DNA from: Distichodus sexfasciatus
Lineage: Eukaryota > Chordata > Actinopteri > Characiformes > Distichodontidae
Assembly (NCBI GenBank): GCA_032718565.1
Contig: JAVGVS010000055.1
Span: forward strand, 2,141,706-2,205,705
Length of the DNA: 64,000 nucleotides
Direction: 5' to 3'
The position numbers were made by a program, and so were the translations under genes. Under the pieces are notes generated by a model that ran no database searches, had not been told where the DNA came from, and saw nothing but the letters and a program-made list of their open reading frames with translations. Positions 33,377-46,660 of this stretch are shown piece by piece; within the stretch, counting starts at the first letter, position 1; every line of letters starts with the position of its first letter.

Positions 33377-35812
33377 TTTGTGTTTTACCAGTCTTCCAAA
33401 TCAGTGTTATGCCAAAATGGGTTGCATGCTCGAAATAGTCTTGCCACTTCCGTTTTCCATCAGTGTAGTTCACTAATAGGGAAGATTCTTAAATAGATGC
33501 GATGCACACATTCTATGCTTTCATTCCTGCTGGTTCAATTTGAATATTAGGGATCATACCTTTGGTGTAAATTACATATTTATTTTTATTTTATTAAACC
33601 TTTATTTTACAGGGAGGAAATCACGTTGAGATTAAAATCTCAAATAAAGTATCAAATAAAAGTCAAATTACCAGTCAACAACAATAAAATAAATAATAGT
33701 AAAGGAAAATTATTAACAGGAACTGATGAGCTAAAAAATTGATTTGAATAATAACCGTACCTAGCATGTCAAGACCACGTAAACTGAGACTGAGACAAGG
33801 CCAAGACTCTGAAGGGCCGAGACCAAGACGAGACCGAGACTGGATCAATGCACGTTTTACACCACATGACAAATAAGTGAAACATGCAAAGCCTAAGCAA
33901 CATTAAACATGTTTATTCAATATTTCTCTCTTACATATCTTTAATGTGGAAGTCACTTTATTTTAAGCAGAGTTGTGGTCTTGGCTGGTCTTGAAATAAA
34001 ATCCTGTTTAAAACTGACCAATTTAGACCAATACTATGAAGGATAGAAATGCTTAAATGTGATTTATAAAGCATTTTTGTCAGAAGACTAAGACTAAATT
34101 TTAAATTAACTGCCACAATGAACACTAATAACAAAACAGGTGAACAACTCACATGCAACGAGGAACATCTGAATATAACTTCTGCTGAGAACTTGGAAAG
34201 ATGTTTTTGTGACTCTGTTAGCCTTCTTCTCTCTTTCTTCTCTGACCTTTTGTTTTCTCCACACCAGATGAAGGCTTCCTATTGGCAGACCCTCTCGCCC
34301 GCACAACATCAAACCCCTCTTTGCTCCGAAGCCCCAAACTGCTCGGCTCCGAAGTGCAGGGGCCACTCCAGGTTGGGTGAGGTGCCCATTTTTTGGCCCT
34401 GTTGCTGTGACGACCTTGGATTCCCTCTCTCCTCCTTTCATGTCTGTACTTTGTTCTTTTCTCTCTCTGCACTACAGATCCCGCTGCAGCCTCTGTTCAC
34501 GGCCCAACTGCAGCTCGTGTGCCGAATCCCCCACCGATTCCAGCTTTGTGTTCTAACTTGGCCTTGTGTTCTAACAGCAGCTTCTTGCAGACCCTTCTTG
34601 ACTTTATTTGATGTGACAGGACTGTGTATACAGGGATATGGTCATTTCTTTTGACCAATTTGCTATTCTTTTGTTTTCCCTCACCTTTGTTTTACTTTTT
34701 ACCTCACATCTGGGCTAATAACCAAGCTTTTAAAATTAGCATAAAATGGTAGAAAACCAGCCAATTCTTATATGAACACTGTTAGAGGTTAGTTTCTTTA
34801 TAAACACAAATTATTGAACTTGTCATAACAAAAAAGAGGCTTCACTAACAAGTCACAACTTTCTGTTCACAATTCTTTTTCCAATGTCATTTCACTTTAT
34901 TGTTCTACGTTCTAACTCCTTATGCCACAGTGCCGCCCATTTATAGACATATTGTTCATTAATAAGTAGCAATAACCATTTCATTCAAATACTGAAACCA
35001 TCTTATTATAAATCACTGCATCTGTATTGATACTATGTTTTACTGAGAGTTTTCTTGAAATATTTAGAGATGTAAATGTCAGGAAACTCAGCATGGATGC
35101 AGCAGCATGAAGCAGCTTCCAACATCTTTCTGCGCCAAGTGGTTTAAATAATTAACTTATATTCACCATAAATACATAATCACTACTAATGACTTAAAGG
35201 AAAATGCTTGGTGGAAGAGAACTATTATCCTCATCAAACTTCTGATAAACTATCTTACAAAAATTCATGACTTAAAATCAAATCAACCCATGCAGTTGGA
35301 GCAAAAGTGCCAGCTTCTTTGGAGCATTAAATCACTTTTTATTGACCCCTGTGGCTGACTCCGTCTTCCCTATCATCCAAAAAAATCCAAGAGCATCATC
35401 TTTTTATGGAAACGTGAGCAGCGGAAGATAAAACACCATTTCAAGTGACTGTACAGACAGATGACATTTGTAATTTAGGATTTTGCTTCAACTAAACTGT
35501 TAAAAACAAATACAGTAATTAAGAATATATCAAATACAGCAATAGCGCTCCACCCATTGGCTAAACTGCATGAAATATGGCAAAACCAAATAGAATTGTA
35601 TAGATATCAATATACACATCTATTAATTATGTTTACAATAATACATTTATTTAAATAATAAATAATAAAATAATGTGTATATTTTTAGGACATGGAGAGG
35701 GAGCTGTAAACAGAAGATAAAAATGCACACACTGAAAAATTAATGTGTTGAACATTTGCAATAATATATGTTTACAAGCACAATGACTTACAGTGCAAGG
35801 TTTAATATAAAC

Positions 35813-35856
<44 letters not shown>

Positions 35857-38800
35857 TACCATATATTGAAGTATAAAGTGTGTTGAAGTTAAGTTGGGCT
35901 AGACAATGTTAACAAAAATTCATTTTAGCCGACCACAGCATTCTCACAGAATCAGTAACAACGAGAAGACGCAGTTCAGAGGAATTTCCAAAGCTCAGAT
36001 ATCACACCAGTTACGAGGTGAGACAGAGACTTGGACTGGAGTGTGATATAAAATGATCTCTGCTGAGATGAGCCATGCCAAATCAAGCACCTAGTTCAGG
36101 CAGCAAATGACATGGAGCCCAGTCCATTAAAATCTGTCCGGGGGAAGACTGAAGCTCCAGTCTGGCTGCTGCTCTTCAAGAAAGGAAATTGAAAATGTTA
36201 CACACCCCTGTCATCATTGACAGATTCACCTCTATATTAACATGAACGTACCATTTATTCCTCTACTGGCATAAATGGGGCATGAAAATCTGTCTTAGCC
36301 TGGTTTACTAAATATAATTTGGAAACAAATTAAATTGATGCAAATGTTAAGCACTAATATATAAAGTTTTCCTATTTTAAACTGCCTCTCTAGTATATCC
36401 TAAGAAAAGCTATATTAACACAGATCATTGCTTAATTGATATGAGTTGGGGCTCTTTTGTAAAAAACATTCTGAGTAAAATAAAATGTCATTTTTAATGT
36501 CTGTGATGTAAATTATATGAACATTTGACTTGGACTTGTATTTGGATCTTTAAAAATCTACAAATAACTTGTTGATTTAAAAATACAACATAATTCCAAG
36601 TTGTTGAAACTGCATTTTCATATGAAAGTAGTAAAATACAACTTTTCCAGTAATCAGACTTTGGCAGCAGGCAGATAGGTCTGGTTTTGAATTGTGAGAT
36701 GTAGTATTTGTTACATATTCAAGTCATGTCTAAGTCTTGATCTATGTTTATTGTCTTCTTTCTGCATTACACAAAGGACTGAGCAAAAAAAGGATTCAAA
36801 ATTGACATTTCAAACCTCGACTTAATCTTGCTTGTCACATAATTCAACTAATACCGTAGTTGTGTTCATGAACTGTCTCCTATACTATGTTGTGTTCTGC
36901 AGTGTCTAAATAATAAAGTATATAAAATAAACTATTGTTTAATAATTAAGTTTATTTGGGATCATATTGCACAGCCTTATGTCCATCATATGAGTGTCCA
37001 ATGTGGAAACGCTTCCTTCTTCTCTTTAGTTCCTCTCATAACCTCTGCTCAGTTCCCAGTTTAAATCAAAGTGGTGTTTATTTTAAAGGTTACTTGATCC
37101 AAAGTGTAGGGTTCATGTCATTTTTAAAACATCCTCACTCACAGTAACCCTCTAGCTTTGTAACTAACAAATGACTGCATTGTGTCATGTATACAAAAGA
37201 GTCTAACCCATCTTCCTCTAAACAAATGAGATTTAATGAGATCTCTCCTTCCGTGTGCATTATTTCGCATACTTAGCATAATGAGATTCATTCACTAGCA
37301 CCCTTATCAGTGAGTCACACCTGTCGTCGAATGCACACTCAAAGACCGTATCCCTTCCTTAACATCCTATGGCTCATTTGCAGGCAGAATCGTACAGAAA
37401 TTATATTCCAAGTGTAGCTGAAATGTGCTTTAATGAGCATGCATCCCTAATCAGGATTCAGAACTCATAATGCTCCCTAGCCTATTCCCATTTTCAGGCT
37501 TATCCTGAGATAAATGAGGAAAACTCTCTTGAATCATAATTTTTCCTCTTGGTGGTAGAGTAATAAAGTGGTAAAGCCAATATAAAATTCTTTCAAAAAC
37601 TGAACAAATGCAAACATAATTTCACATGTTTTTTCATAATTCCAGGATAATTATACTAACATTATAAGCAGTCCACTCAAAATTTGAATGAATATGAATA
37701 TTACTACCAGACAATAATGCGACTAGTATTTAAGGGTTAAGCTTCTTACAAGGCTAAACTACTTCCAAATGAAAGAGGAAATTATTTGTGAATTAATGGC
37801 ATTTATAGTTCATATTCTAAAAATAATTAGTATATTCTAAAAATATTAGTCTACTGTGTAAAAAAGAACCACCTTTATGGGAACATTGACTCTTTTTAAT
37901 CAACTTTTTGTGAATTCTGTTTCTAGAAAGGACTGACCACAGTATAAGGGTAAGCGTTAGTTAATTGAGAATGGCTTACCAATTACATTCTTTTATACTG
38001 CAGACTTGCAGTCCTTGTCTTTTAATTACCTGCAGGTTCACTGATTAGAGTTGTGATTAGTTGCCTCTGATTGGCTCAGTGTTATCTGCATTTTATATCA
38101 GCATTTTATTGCAAGTTTGGCTCTTCTTAAACTAGCGGTAGAAAGGAGAAAATGTGAAATTTTATTTATTTTTATTTTTATTTTTTAACATGTGCTGCAC
38201 TGTTTGCAATTCTACCTTTGCAGTCTTTCTCCACTATATGGACAGACATTTTGTTCTTGGATTAACAAAAGAATACCGATACTTTTTTTAAAAAATACAA
38301 GATGTATCACATATTATACTTCATTAACATCCACTGTTCCATCAAGGTCTGAATTGATTTTTCCTGTTTTTCTTTTACTTGCCTTTGCAAATGTGAAGAC
38401 ATAATGTACACGACCATTTGTTCATTATCAGCTTTTCTGTGGTGCTCAGAGTGTTTTGAAAATGAAGATTTTTAACTCACATTGAAGCACATTGGCATAC
38501 ATATTCACATTCATATATAGATTTACTGTTTCATGCATATTCATAATGTAACACTGACCCAGACAAAATTTACTGTGTCTGTGGATAATTGTTTTGATGT
38601 GAGGATGGTAGATCTGGGACCATGGTTCAACCTCACTGCTAGCCAGAATCCTAAATGAAGCAAGGAACTCAATTTAACAGGCTGTTCTCGTCTGTGGCTC
38701 CGAACATTATGTATTCCCAAGAGCAGTCATGTACCTGAATTAATTATGCCATTCCTGAGAATTAGCCCCTACTGTGTGTGGCTGGAGCAACTGAATCACA

Positions 38801-39280
38801 TGGTGGAAAGGTTGGTGAAGCATTGATTTTCTACACAAAAGGATTCAGACAAGCCACACAGTGACATCTGGGATATAGGGTCAAAACACGTCCATGTATT
38901 TGCTTTTTTAAATAGGTAATTAAAAAATATATGAACAAAGCACAATAGCTATTACATCATGTTTGGCACCAACAAAGTTAATCAGGTTCATTAGTCTTCC
39001 TCTTTTATAGCCCGCTGTATTGTAGGTTGTTTATGATTATGCATATAATTATAGTGGCTGTTTATTGTTTAGGGCATTGGGGTAATGCATTTCCACTTAT
39101 TTACGCTCTACTCACTTTTAGCATGTTGAATATGACTGCAGGCAAAACAGCCACCTTTGTGCTATTTGTGTCATTCGTTTTTCACCTTCAGTCAAAAAGC
39201 ATGAATGTGTGTTTAATATGTGTTTTCCAACATGATCAATAATCCCATTCTCATCCAAACTGAAGGAAAGATACTACCAG
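33377..39280. other. Long gene-free stretch upstream of TIM-C
   Basis: It should contain the TIM-C promoter. Repeats seen are an L2-like tail around 33575-33650 (CCTTTATTTTACAGGGAGG), a GAGACCAAGACGAGACCGAG repeat at about 33760-33990, and an AAT microsatellite at 35813-35856. Low-level open frames at 34100-34660 lack any recognisable domain. The stretch 36900-38200 is AT-rich with no clear feature. Confidence 0.5.
35813..35856. repeat. AAT microsatellite
   Basis: About fourteen uninterrupted AAT units. Confidence 0.95.
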
Positions 39281-39533
39281 TGGGGCAGTTGGTAGCGTAA
39301 CGGTTAGGGCCTTCGCCCTGTGATTGGAAAGTTGCTGGTTCAAATTGCCAACTGGTAAAGTTACCACTGAGGTACGCATGAGCAAGGGACCGTCCCCAAG
39401 CACTGCTCCTCAGGTGCTGCCCATGTTAGCTGCCCACTGCTCCTTCATGGATGGGTCAGATGCAGAGGTCACATTTCATTGTGGTGCACAGTATGCTGTG
39501 CTGTGGTGTGTTCACAATGACAAATAATCACCC
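39281..39533 (+). repeat. tRNA-derived SINE, full-length reference copy
   Basis: The best copy of the main family here. The head is GGGGCAGTTGGTAGCGTAAC, with A-box TAGCGTAACGG and B-box GGTTCAAATT about 45 bases on. The body includes GAGCAAGGGACCGTCC and GCCCACTGCTCCTTCATGG, and the tail ends TGTTCACAATGACAAATAAT. Confidence 0.9.
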
Positions 39534-40761
39534 ACTTTCTCTTTTATCACTAATGGGAACCCCACTGAAAAATCAAATATGTGGTATTTTTCAGCAGAGA
39601 TGCTTTTGAAAGAGGCTGCTTGAAAAATGCACGGTTACTTTAAGGGAGAAAACATGATTCAGGAAGATTCAACAGATGTAGCCTTAAAACTTAAAAGATA
39701 AAATATTTTATGATTCACATTCTGTAACCCATAAGAGATATCACAAAATTAATTGTTACACACCGTCATGGCGCATGACTGGCATGACTAAGACCTTTGA
39801 TTAAGGCTACAAGTAAAGGTCTTAAAAAGGTTCCCAAATGAGTCAGAGATTTTCTTTTATTCTGTGATGAGGTTCTGTGATCCTGCCTCTTGAGAGACCC
39901 TGAAAAGAGTTTTCACGGCCTTCTGTTCAGATGGATTAGTGTGAAAATGGACAGTTGTAATAGCTTATTTGGCATCGAACAACGTGAGCCCCAGGGCTCC
40001 ATCTTCTCAGACAACAGCAGCAGGCAGAAACTCCAAACACACACCAGAAATATGATGCTGTGCCAAGGAACTGTCCCTACGAAAAGGAGTATTGCAGATG
40101 GGTCAAGAGTCCTTCTGAGAGAAATGAGGGGCCAGCAGCAGAGCGCTCCAATAGGAATAAAGGTTTGTGAGCAATACAACACAATTAACACATTGATTAT
40201 CAATTAAAAATAGCAGGAGATTGTCTTGTTTGATGTGCATAATTCTGAGCTTCAAAAATACTACAGTCAAACACTGAAACTCATTCTAATAATTTCCTGT
40301 GTGAGTGTGAGTTGGACCTGGAACATTCAGAAGACATTTTCTTTCATTATGTACAATTACTGTTCAGCCTGTTGTCTACACTCATCTCCAGATTTTACTG
40401 TCTAATCTCTCTAATAATGAAACATGTGATTTCTCAGATCCTGGGCTCCTGGGCATAGATGACATTCCATCTGTGTTCTCAGATTTCTCACTGTCCTTTA
40501 CAGTCTTGTTGTTTTCAGCAGAAGGCTGATAAGTATTGCATGTGCTTTCTTGTTGGGTACTTCATGATATATTTTCTGCGGCATCTGAAAGCACTGAATC
40601 TGGATTGGCTCCTAATGCAACACACCTCTGTGGTCAATAATTGTGGAAATTCAATCTAAATATGGTGATACTGAGAAGTCACTTTCCTTTCATATCAAAG
40701 ACTAAAACACAAGAAATTAAATGAAATTTTTGCCACTTGGATGGTTGGATGGGTGGGTGGT

Positions 40762-40798
40762 CGGACGGACGGACGGACGGACGGATAGATAGATAGAT
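40762..40798. repeat. GGAC/GATA compound microsatellite
   Basis: Five or more GGAC units pass directly into GATA units. Confidence 0.9.
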
Positions 40799-40878
40799 TG
40801 ATAGAGCTACTGAGAATACACATTACTGCTATTTCAAATACTAAATCACAAGAAATCATCCCAACGGATGAATAAAAC

Positions 40879-40944
40879 ACAGAGGTCACGTTCTGTTGTG
40901 GTGCACTGAGTGCTGTGTACACAATGACGAATAATCACTCACTT
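40879..40944 (+). repeat. SINE tail fragment
   Basis: Only the 3' part of the main SINE family remains (CAGAGGTCACGTTCTGTTG, then ACAATGACGAATAATCACTC). Confidence 0.7.
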
Positions 40945-42587
40945 AAATAAATCTGCAGGACTTCTTACTCATTTCTCAGTTCAATAAGTTCTTCACCATC
41001 TTGAGGCTCCTGTTAGTTAGTTCAGAGAGTGAATATCCTTGACTAAAAGGTCCCTGGTGGCAACCAGTGTAATAACTCTTTTATTCTGTCACTATCCTGT
41101 GATAACCCATGCTGTGTTTAAAGATTGAAAAGCAGGGTGTTTTGTTGATCACAGTTGATGTTGGCTTTTAATTACTTTTTAAAAAATAATGTGTGGTAAT
41201 AAACTCTGTCTCCTCCCTGAATTGCGCTCGATATTTGCAGCAGTGCCTGTCCCAATGCCAGTGGAAGTATTACTGCTCGACGGGTGCGACTCAGCGGGGA
41301 GTCGAGAAAAACGCAGTACAGAATGAGAGTGAGTCCTTCCCTTCTGTCTATAGCAATTTGGACCTTTTACACTTTGGGTGAAAGTCAGTGAAGGGTTGGG
41401 AGGGGTGAGGAAGCAGAGTGGATGGCTTCGCTGGCACGGTGAGTGCTGATTCAGTCACATTCTACAATGGCTGCAAAGCTGATGCAGGAGCAAGTGGACC
41501 AAGCCTCTAACATGCAGATGAATTTTAATGAAGATATCTGCACTGGAGAGAAGACAAGATACAGTCGCAATCCAAACTCTTCTTTGGTCAACAAAAAGGC
41601 TTTGGGAAGCAGATCACTTGAGGAGCACTGTTTATGCCTGACATTTTAAACATAACTTTTCATTCAAGGCTATTTAAGGGTTTTAACTTTAAAAGAATAG
41701 TGTTAAGCTTCACTTGGAAAACCTTGAAAAGTGGTGTAAGTTTATAAAAGGTTATAAAAGAGAATGTATATAACTTGAAATAGTTGCACATAGTAAAAGT
41801 GCAAAACATTTCAAGAATCTATAAAATATGTGTCAGTGTAGTTTATTTGTACTTTACTAGTCAATAGTTTGCAGAAATTAGACATCTATGTGAGGAGGGA
41901 AATTGCAGCAGACGTATTCTGGACTGAGAGCCAAAAAGTACAAAGATGCGCATTAGTGAAAACTACCAGACGTCAGAGACATTCTGCATTTTTCTCACTA
42001 TTGCCTTATTTACTAGATCCTTAAATATCATTTTTAACACACTTTCTCATAAATGGTACACAGACACATCATCATCCTTAAAAAGACAGAAGCCAAAACA
42101 CAACTGTACTTTTCTTCCCATTCAGGCAAAGGCCAAGGAAAGTATATTTAGAGTCTTGAGATGCTGTATGTTCATCAGAAATATAAACAGAATGATTAGC
42201 TTGTCCGTGTTTTCCTTACAAATTGCTGCTGCTTCCACCTGGGTGAGTGCCAGCACATGGCTTGTTTCATGGGAATTATAAGTCGGGCTCTCGCTCAGGG
42301 AAAGTTTCTCCCGGAGTGACATCTTCCCTACGGCCCCATTCTCATGATAGCACATTACAAAGAGCTCCCTCCACTCTTACCAAACCTCGTCAGCTGCCAC
42401 CGCTTCCTCTTCGGGGAGTATATATCATGCTTATCTTAAACACAAAGGCGAATGGAATTATGAAAAACGCCAAGAAAGACTCGCTTTATAATTTATTGAT
42501 CGCTGCAATTCTAACGACTGTAGCAGCTTGTTGGCGATGTGCTTTTCTGGCTCGTTTCCATCCATCTGGTGGGTCTGTGATAATCTA

Positions 42588-43122
42588 CACGACCAGTCAA
42601 AAGTTTGGAAACACCTTCCCATTCAATGTTTTTTCTTTATTTTCATGATTATTTACATTGTAGATTCTCACTAAAGGCATCAAAACTATGAATGAACTGT
42701 GTAAGGGCTATTTGACCAAGAAGGAGAGTGATGGCCTGGCCTCCACGGTCACCTGACCAAACCCAATCAAGATGGTTTGTGATGAGATGGACAGCAGAGT
42801 GAAGGCAAAAGGGCCAACAAGTGCTCAGCATCTCTGGGAACTCCTTCAAGACTGTTGGAAAACCATTTCAGGTGACTACCTCTTGAAGTTCATCGAGAGA
42901 ATGGCAAGTGTGTGCAAAGCAGTGATCAAAACAAAGGGTCGTTATTTGCAAGAATATATAGAATAAAACATGTTTTGGGTTATTTCACACTTTTTGTTTA
43001 CTACATAATTCCATATGTGTTCATTCATAGTGCCTTCAGTGAGAATCTACAATGTCAATAGTCATGATAATAAAGAATAAAACATTGAATGGGAAGGTGT
43101 GTCAAACTTTTGACTGGTAGTG
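42588..43122 (+). mobile_element. Tc1/mariner element, internally deleted
   Basis: The inverted ends are CACGACCAGTCAAAAGTTTG and the mirror CAAACTTTTGACTGGTAGTG, with TA before the left end. Inside, only the transposase C terminus remains, recognisable by PNPIKMVCDEMD (from the DDE-region PDLNPIE motif) and SAQHLWELLQDCWKTI. The Glu of the motif is Lys, and a stop precedes it. It is non-autonomous. A fragment of the same family is at 46399-46578. Confidence 0.85.
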
Positions 43123-43392
43123 AATGTGCTTGTACATGTACATGTAATAAACACGACCCCTGCTGATATATTTCAGCAAATATGAAAATAGCAGTATAGT
43201 GTTGGTAGATTAATGATGAATTGATTTACCTTCTTATCTGATAATCACCAAGGCACAGAGAATGGTTTCTGAGAGTTTGAAAATGGATTGCTTTATAAGA
43301 AAAAGAGAGGTACCATTTGGTACCAGAAAAGACACTCAGCAGGGCAAACCAAGCACGAGAACAACAGGCAAAAAAAGTCCTGTCCTGGACAA

Positions 43393-43567
43393 GTAAAGGT
43401 ACCAATTAAGTTACTCATGAGCAAGGTACCATCACCAAGCACTGCTGCCCGGGTTCTGATAGAGCTGCCCACTGCTCCTTCATGAATGCGTCAAGTGCAG
43501 AGGTGACATTTCGTTGTGGTGCACTATGTGCTGTGCTGTGTTCACATTGACAAATAATCACTCACTT
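43393..43567 (+). repeat. SINE copy, 5' truncated
   Basis: It starts at GGTACCAATTAAGTTACTC and keeps the body (GCCCACTGCTCCTTCATG) and tail (TTCACATTGACAAATAATC) of the main SINE family. It lies about 80 bases upstream of a Tc1 element. Confidence 0.8.
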
Positions 43568-43649
43568 CAATTAAAGTCACTTAAAAAGTTGGTCTGGTAT
43601 TTTTAAGTATTCATAAAGAACATAACAAAGGACCTGTTAAAGTCATATA

Positions 43650-45345
43650 CAGTCAAAGTAAAAAGTATGTGAACCATTTGGAATTTTGTGGTTTTCTGCA
43701 TGAATTGGTCAAAAAGTGATCTGATCTTCATCTAAGTCACAGGTACTGATATACACAATGACCTTAAGCCAATAACACACAGTCTTTCATTTCTTTATTA
43801 TACAAACGTATTCAGCATTCGCAGTGGTAGTGGAAAAAGTAAGTGAACCCTTTAATAGTCCCGGTTCAATAACTGGTTGACCCTCCTTTGGCAACAATGA
43901 CCTCAACCAGGCGCTCCCTATAACTCCAGATCAGACCTGCACATCGTGTGGGGTGAAATTTAGCCCATTCTTCCCTGCAGAACTGCCTTAACTCTTCCAT
44001 ATTCTTTGGTTGTCTTCTGTGTATTGCTCTCTTCAAGTCATTCCACATCATCTCAATAGGATTGAGATCCGGGCTCTGACTGGGCCACTCCATTTTGTTC
44101 CTCTGAAGCCATTGTGCTGTGGATTTGTTGCGATGTTTGGGGTCATTGTCCTGTTGCATCACCCAGCCTCTTCTGAGCTTCAGTTGACAGACAGACATTC
44201 TCACATTTCCTGAAGAATTCGCTGATAAATTTGGGAATTCATTTTCCCCTAAAAGATGACAAGCTGTCCAGTCCCTGCTGCAGCAAAGCAGGCCCAAATC
44301 ATGATGTTCCCTCCACCATACTTTACTGTAGGGATGATGTCTTTATGTTGATATGCAGTGCCCTTTTTACGCCAAATGAAGTTCTGCTTGTTCCTCCCAA
44401 ATAGTTCAATTTTAGTTTCATCACTCCACAAAAGATTTTCCCAGTACCGTTGTGGAGTGTCCAAGTGCTCTTTCGCAAACTTCAGGCATGCAGCAATGTT
44501 CTTTTCTGACAGCAGTGGCTTCCTTCTTGGTGCTCTGCCATGGACTCTTTCTTGTTCAATGTTTTGCATATTGTTGATTCATGAACACAGATGTTAGCCA
44601 GTTCTAATGACTTCTTCAAGTCATTCGCTGTCACTCTAGGGTTCTTCTTTACCTCAAAGATGACTTTGCGTTGTGCTCTTGGGGTCATCTTGGTGGGGCA
44701 CCAACTTCTAGGCAAAGTAGCCACAGTACCAAATTGTCTCCATTTATAGACAACTTGCCTAACAGTAGACTAATGAATATGTCAAATCTTTGAGATGACT
44801 TTATAACCATTTCCAGCCTTATGTAAATGAACAATTCTTGATTGTAGGTCAGACAGCTCTTTTGTGCGAGGCATGATTCCAATCTGTATATCTTCCTCTT
44901 TCGGCTTTTCCGTTCAGGGGTCGCCACAGCAAATCATCTGTCTCCATTTAGTCCTATAAATCTGTAGGACTAAATGTGTTTATGCTTCTTGTCAAAAGCC
45001 CAAACTCAAACATTTCAGTGGTTTTTATCAACCAAATTCATTCTAGGCTAAACCCTTGAACTCGTTTCAATAAATGGACTCTAGGTGTGCTAAATTCTGA
45101 CTGCAATGAGCTTTTAAAAATGTCATTAGCTTGTGGTTTACTTACTTGTTCCAACCTTCAGTTTCACAGTTTGAATGATTTCTACAGTATGGTCAAAGAT
45201 TCTCTGAAAATCTGTGTATCTTTAGTTATAGGACACTGTGTTTGTTTATTATTGTGACTTACATGAAGATACAACTATGTTTTATATGGATTTAGACATA
45301 AATATAGAAAATTCCAAGGGGCTCACATACTTTTTACTTTGACTG
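43650..45345 (-). mobile_element. Full-length Tc1-like transposon
   Basis: The element begins CAGTCAAAGTAAAAAGTATG at 43650 and ends CATACTTTTTACTTTGACTG at 45345, a near-perfect inverted repeat. TA occurs directly on both sides (43648-43649 and 45346-45347), the Tc1/mariner target duplication. The length of about 1.7 kb is normal for the family. The transposase gene lies inside on the minus strand and is broken. Confidence 0.94.
43866..44874 (-). pseudogene. Tc1 transposase, broken
   Basis: Tc1 transposases cut and paste DNA through a DDE catalytic triad after N-terminal helix-turn-helix binding. The start MPRTKELSDLQSRIVHL at 44874 is typical. The frame then hits stops (after KVISKI, and a TAG soon after) and needs two frameshifts, near 44500-44560 and near 44270. 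All three catalytic regions are still readable: WSDETKIELFG, DNDPKHRNK and PDLNPIEMMW, giving DD34E-type spacing. The end is VAKGGSTSY plus stop. It lies within intact terminal repeats, so it could be moved only by another copy's enzyme. Confidence 0.92.
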
Positions 45346-45399
45346 TAGCTGTTAATAAAAATCCAGCTCCAATATTAACTATTTAAAGCTGGATTAATA

Positions 45400-46355
45400 C
45401 ATTTTTCTCTATGCATAAGAGCGAGACTAGAGATAAACCCATCTCCGTCATTTACCTCCCAGTGAGCAGGTTATGGCGCAGCGTGAACTCGGCACGGCTT
45501 AAAGCCAACGCAGGCTTGTTTACCTGCCCTGCAGCTGCTATTGATTTTCTGATGTATGCCTACGACAGCATCCAGCCGTCTCATAACAGGAGGTGGGGGT
45601 GAAGTGAGTGTAAAGCAGTCAGGGCCTCCTCAGCTTGTGGGTTGTGGTTATTTGGTGGGGGGAGACTATCTCACATCCTCACAACATTAACCTCTAATTG
45701 TCTGTTCTTGCTTTCTGTCCATGTGCCCAAGTCACACTCGAGTCCCTTCGATGACCTGTACGCGTCTTCCTCGCCGGGAATAACTGCCTCATCTTGTGCA
45801 GAGTTACCATCCTCGTTACAAGCAGTAGCATGACGCTTTTTGGGGGAAATAAAGGTGTCCGAATAAATTGTGTCTCACGACAGTGTCCTTGTTGGCATAA
45901 TACAGTATTCTCTGTGAGGGCAAAGCACAAATTTCAGAAGATGAGAAATTCTGCCCATGAATTAATGCTAATGTATTGCATGTTTGAAACTGTTGCATAT
46001 TTAAAACTCTTAATTCTGTGCTTCTCTCAGGACTGCTTCATATTATATTTAAAACTTCACCAAAAATATATGAAATTAAACTGAGTCATGACCTCCAATA
46101 TATATATTAGAGGTCACAATTCGATTAGATTACAATTATCAGGTTGATGATTCGATTGGATACGATATGTTGATACATGCACAATGCAATTTTGCTACAT
46201 TACTTCACATTTCACACATATTGGGTATGGATCTCAGATTGTGCAGCCATAGTTGCTACCGGGATCTTCTTTTTAACTAGAACGTTTATGCCGTAGCCAT
46301 AAAATCACTAAGCAATGTCATTATGTCATTATGATAAGTCATTATGATATGATAT
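45400..46355. other. Gene-free stretch with a possible constrained segment
   Basis: 45400-45605 has moderate G+C with words such as TTGTTTACCTGCCCTGCAGC, unlike the AT-rich neighbourhood. It may be conserved non-coding DNA next to the Tc1 insertion. The rest is AT-rich with no exon. Confidence 0.35.
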
Positions 46356-46577
46356 GGGGTTTTCAACTGCTTCAGTCCCAGGGACCACTTCTCAGACTAA
46401 GGGCTATTTGACCAAGAAGGAGAGTGATGGAGTGCTGTGCCAGATGGCCTGGCCTCCACGGTCATCTGACCAAACCCAATCAAGATGGTTTGGGATGAGA
46501 TGGACCGTAGAGTGAAGGCAAAAGGGCCAACAAGTGCTCAGCATCTTTGGGAACTCCTTCAAGACTGTTGGAAAACC

Positions 46578-46644
<67 letters not shown>

Positions 46645-46660
46645 CACACACACACATATA
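46356..46660 (+). repeat. Chimeric repeat: hAT end, Tc1 piece, TA/TG microsatellite
   Basis: 46356-46398 has the GGGTTTTCAACTG end of the repeat at 61676. From 46399 it becomes the Tc1 transposase C terminus also seen at 42588-43122, here retaining VWDEMDRRVK. It breaks off at GACTGTTGGAAAACCATA into a TA/TG microsatellite (46577-46660). Confidence 0.75.

Larger units (their letters stand above)
39534..42587. other. Gene-free stretch with a SINE tail and microsatellite
   Basis: A GGAC/GATA microsatellite lies at 40762-40798. A SINE tail fragment is at 40879-40944. The segments 41200-41345 and 42235-42580 are richer in G+C with balanced composition and may be conserved non-coding DNA; no exon could be built from them. 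Confidence 0.45.

Noticed and set aside
34118..34654. Open frame of 178 codons, plus strand
   Set aside because: No domain, no splice support and low-complexity composition. It overlaps open frames on the other strand and looks like chance.
45642..45930. Overlapping small frames on both strands after the Tc1 element
   Set aside because: All are short, lack motifs and fall in DNA without splice structure.
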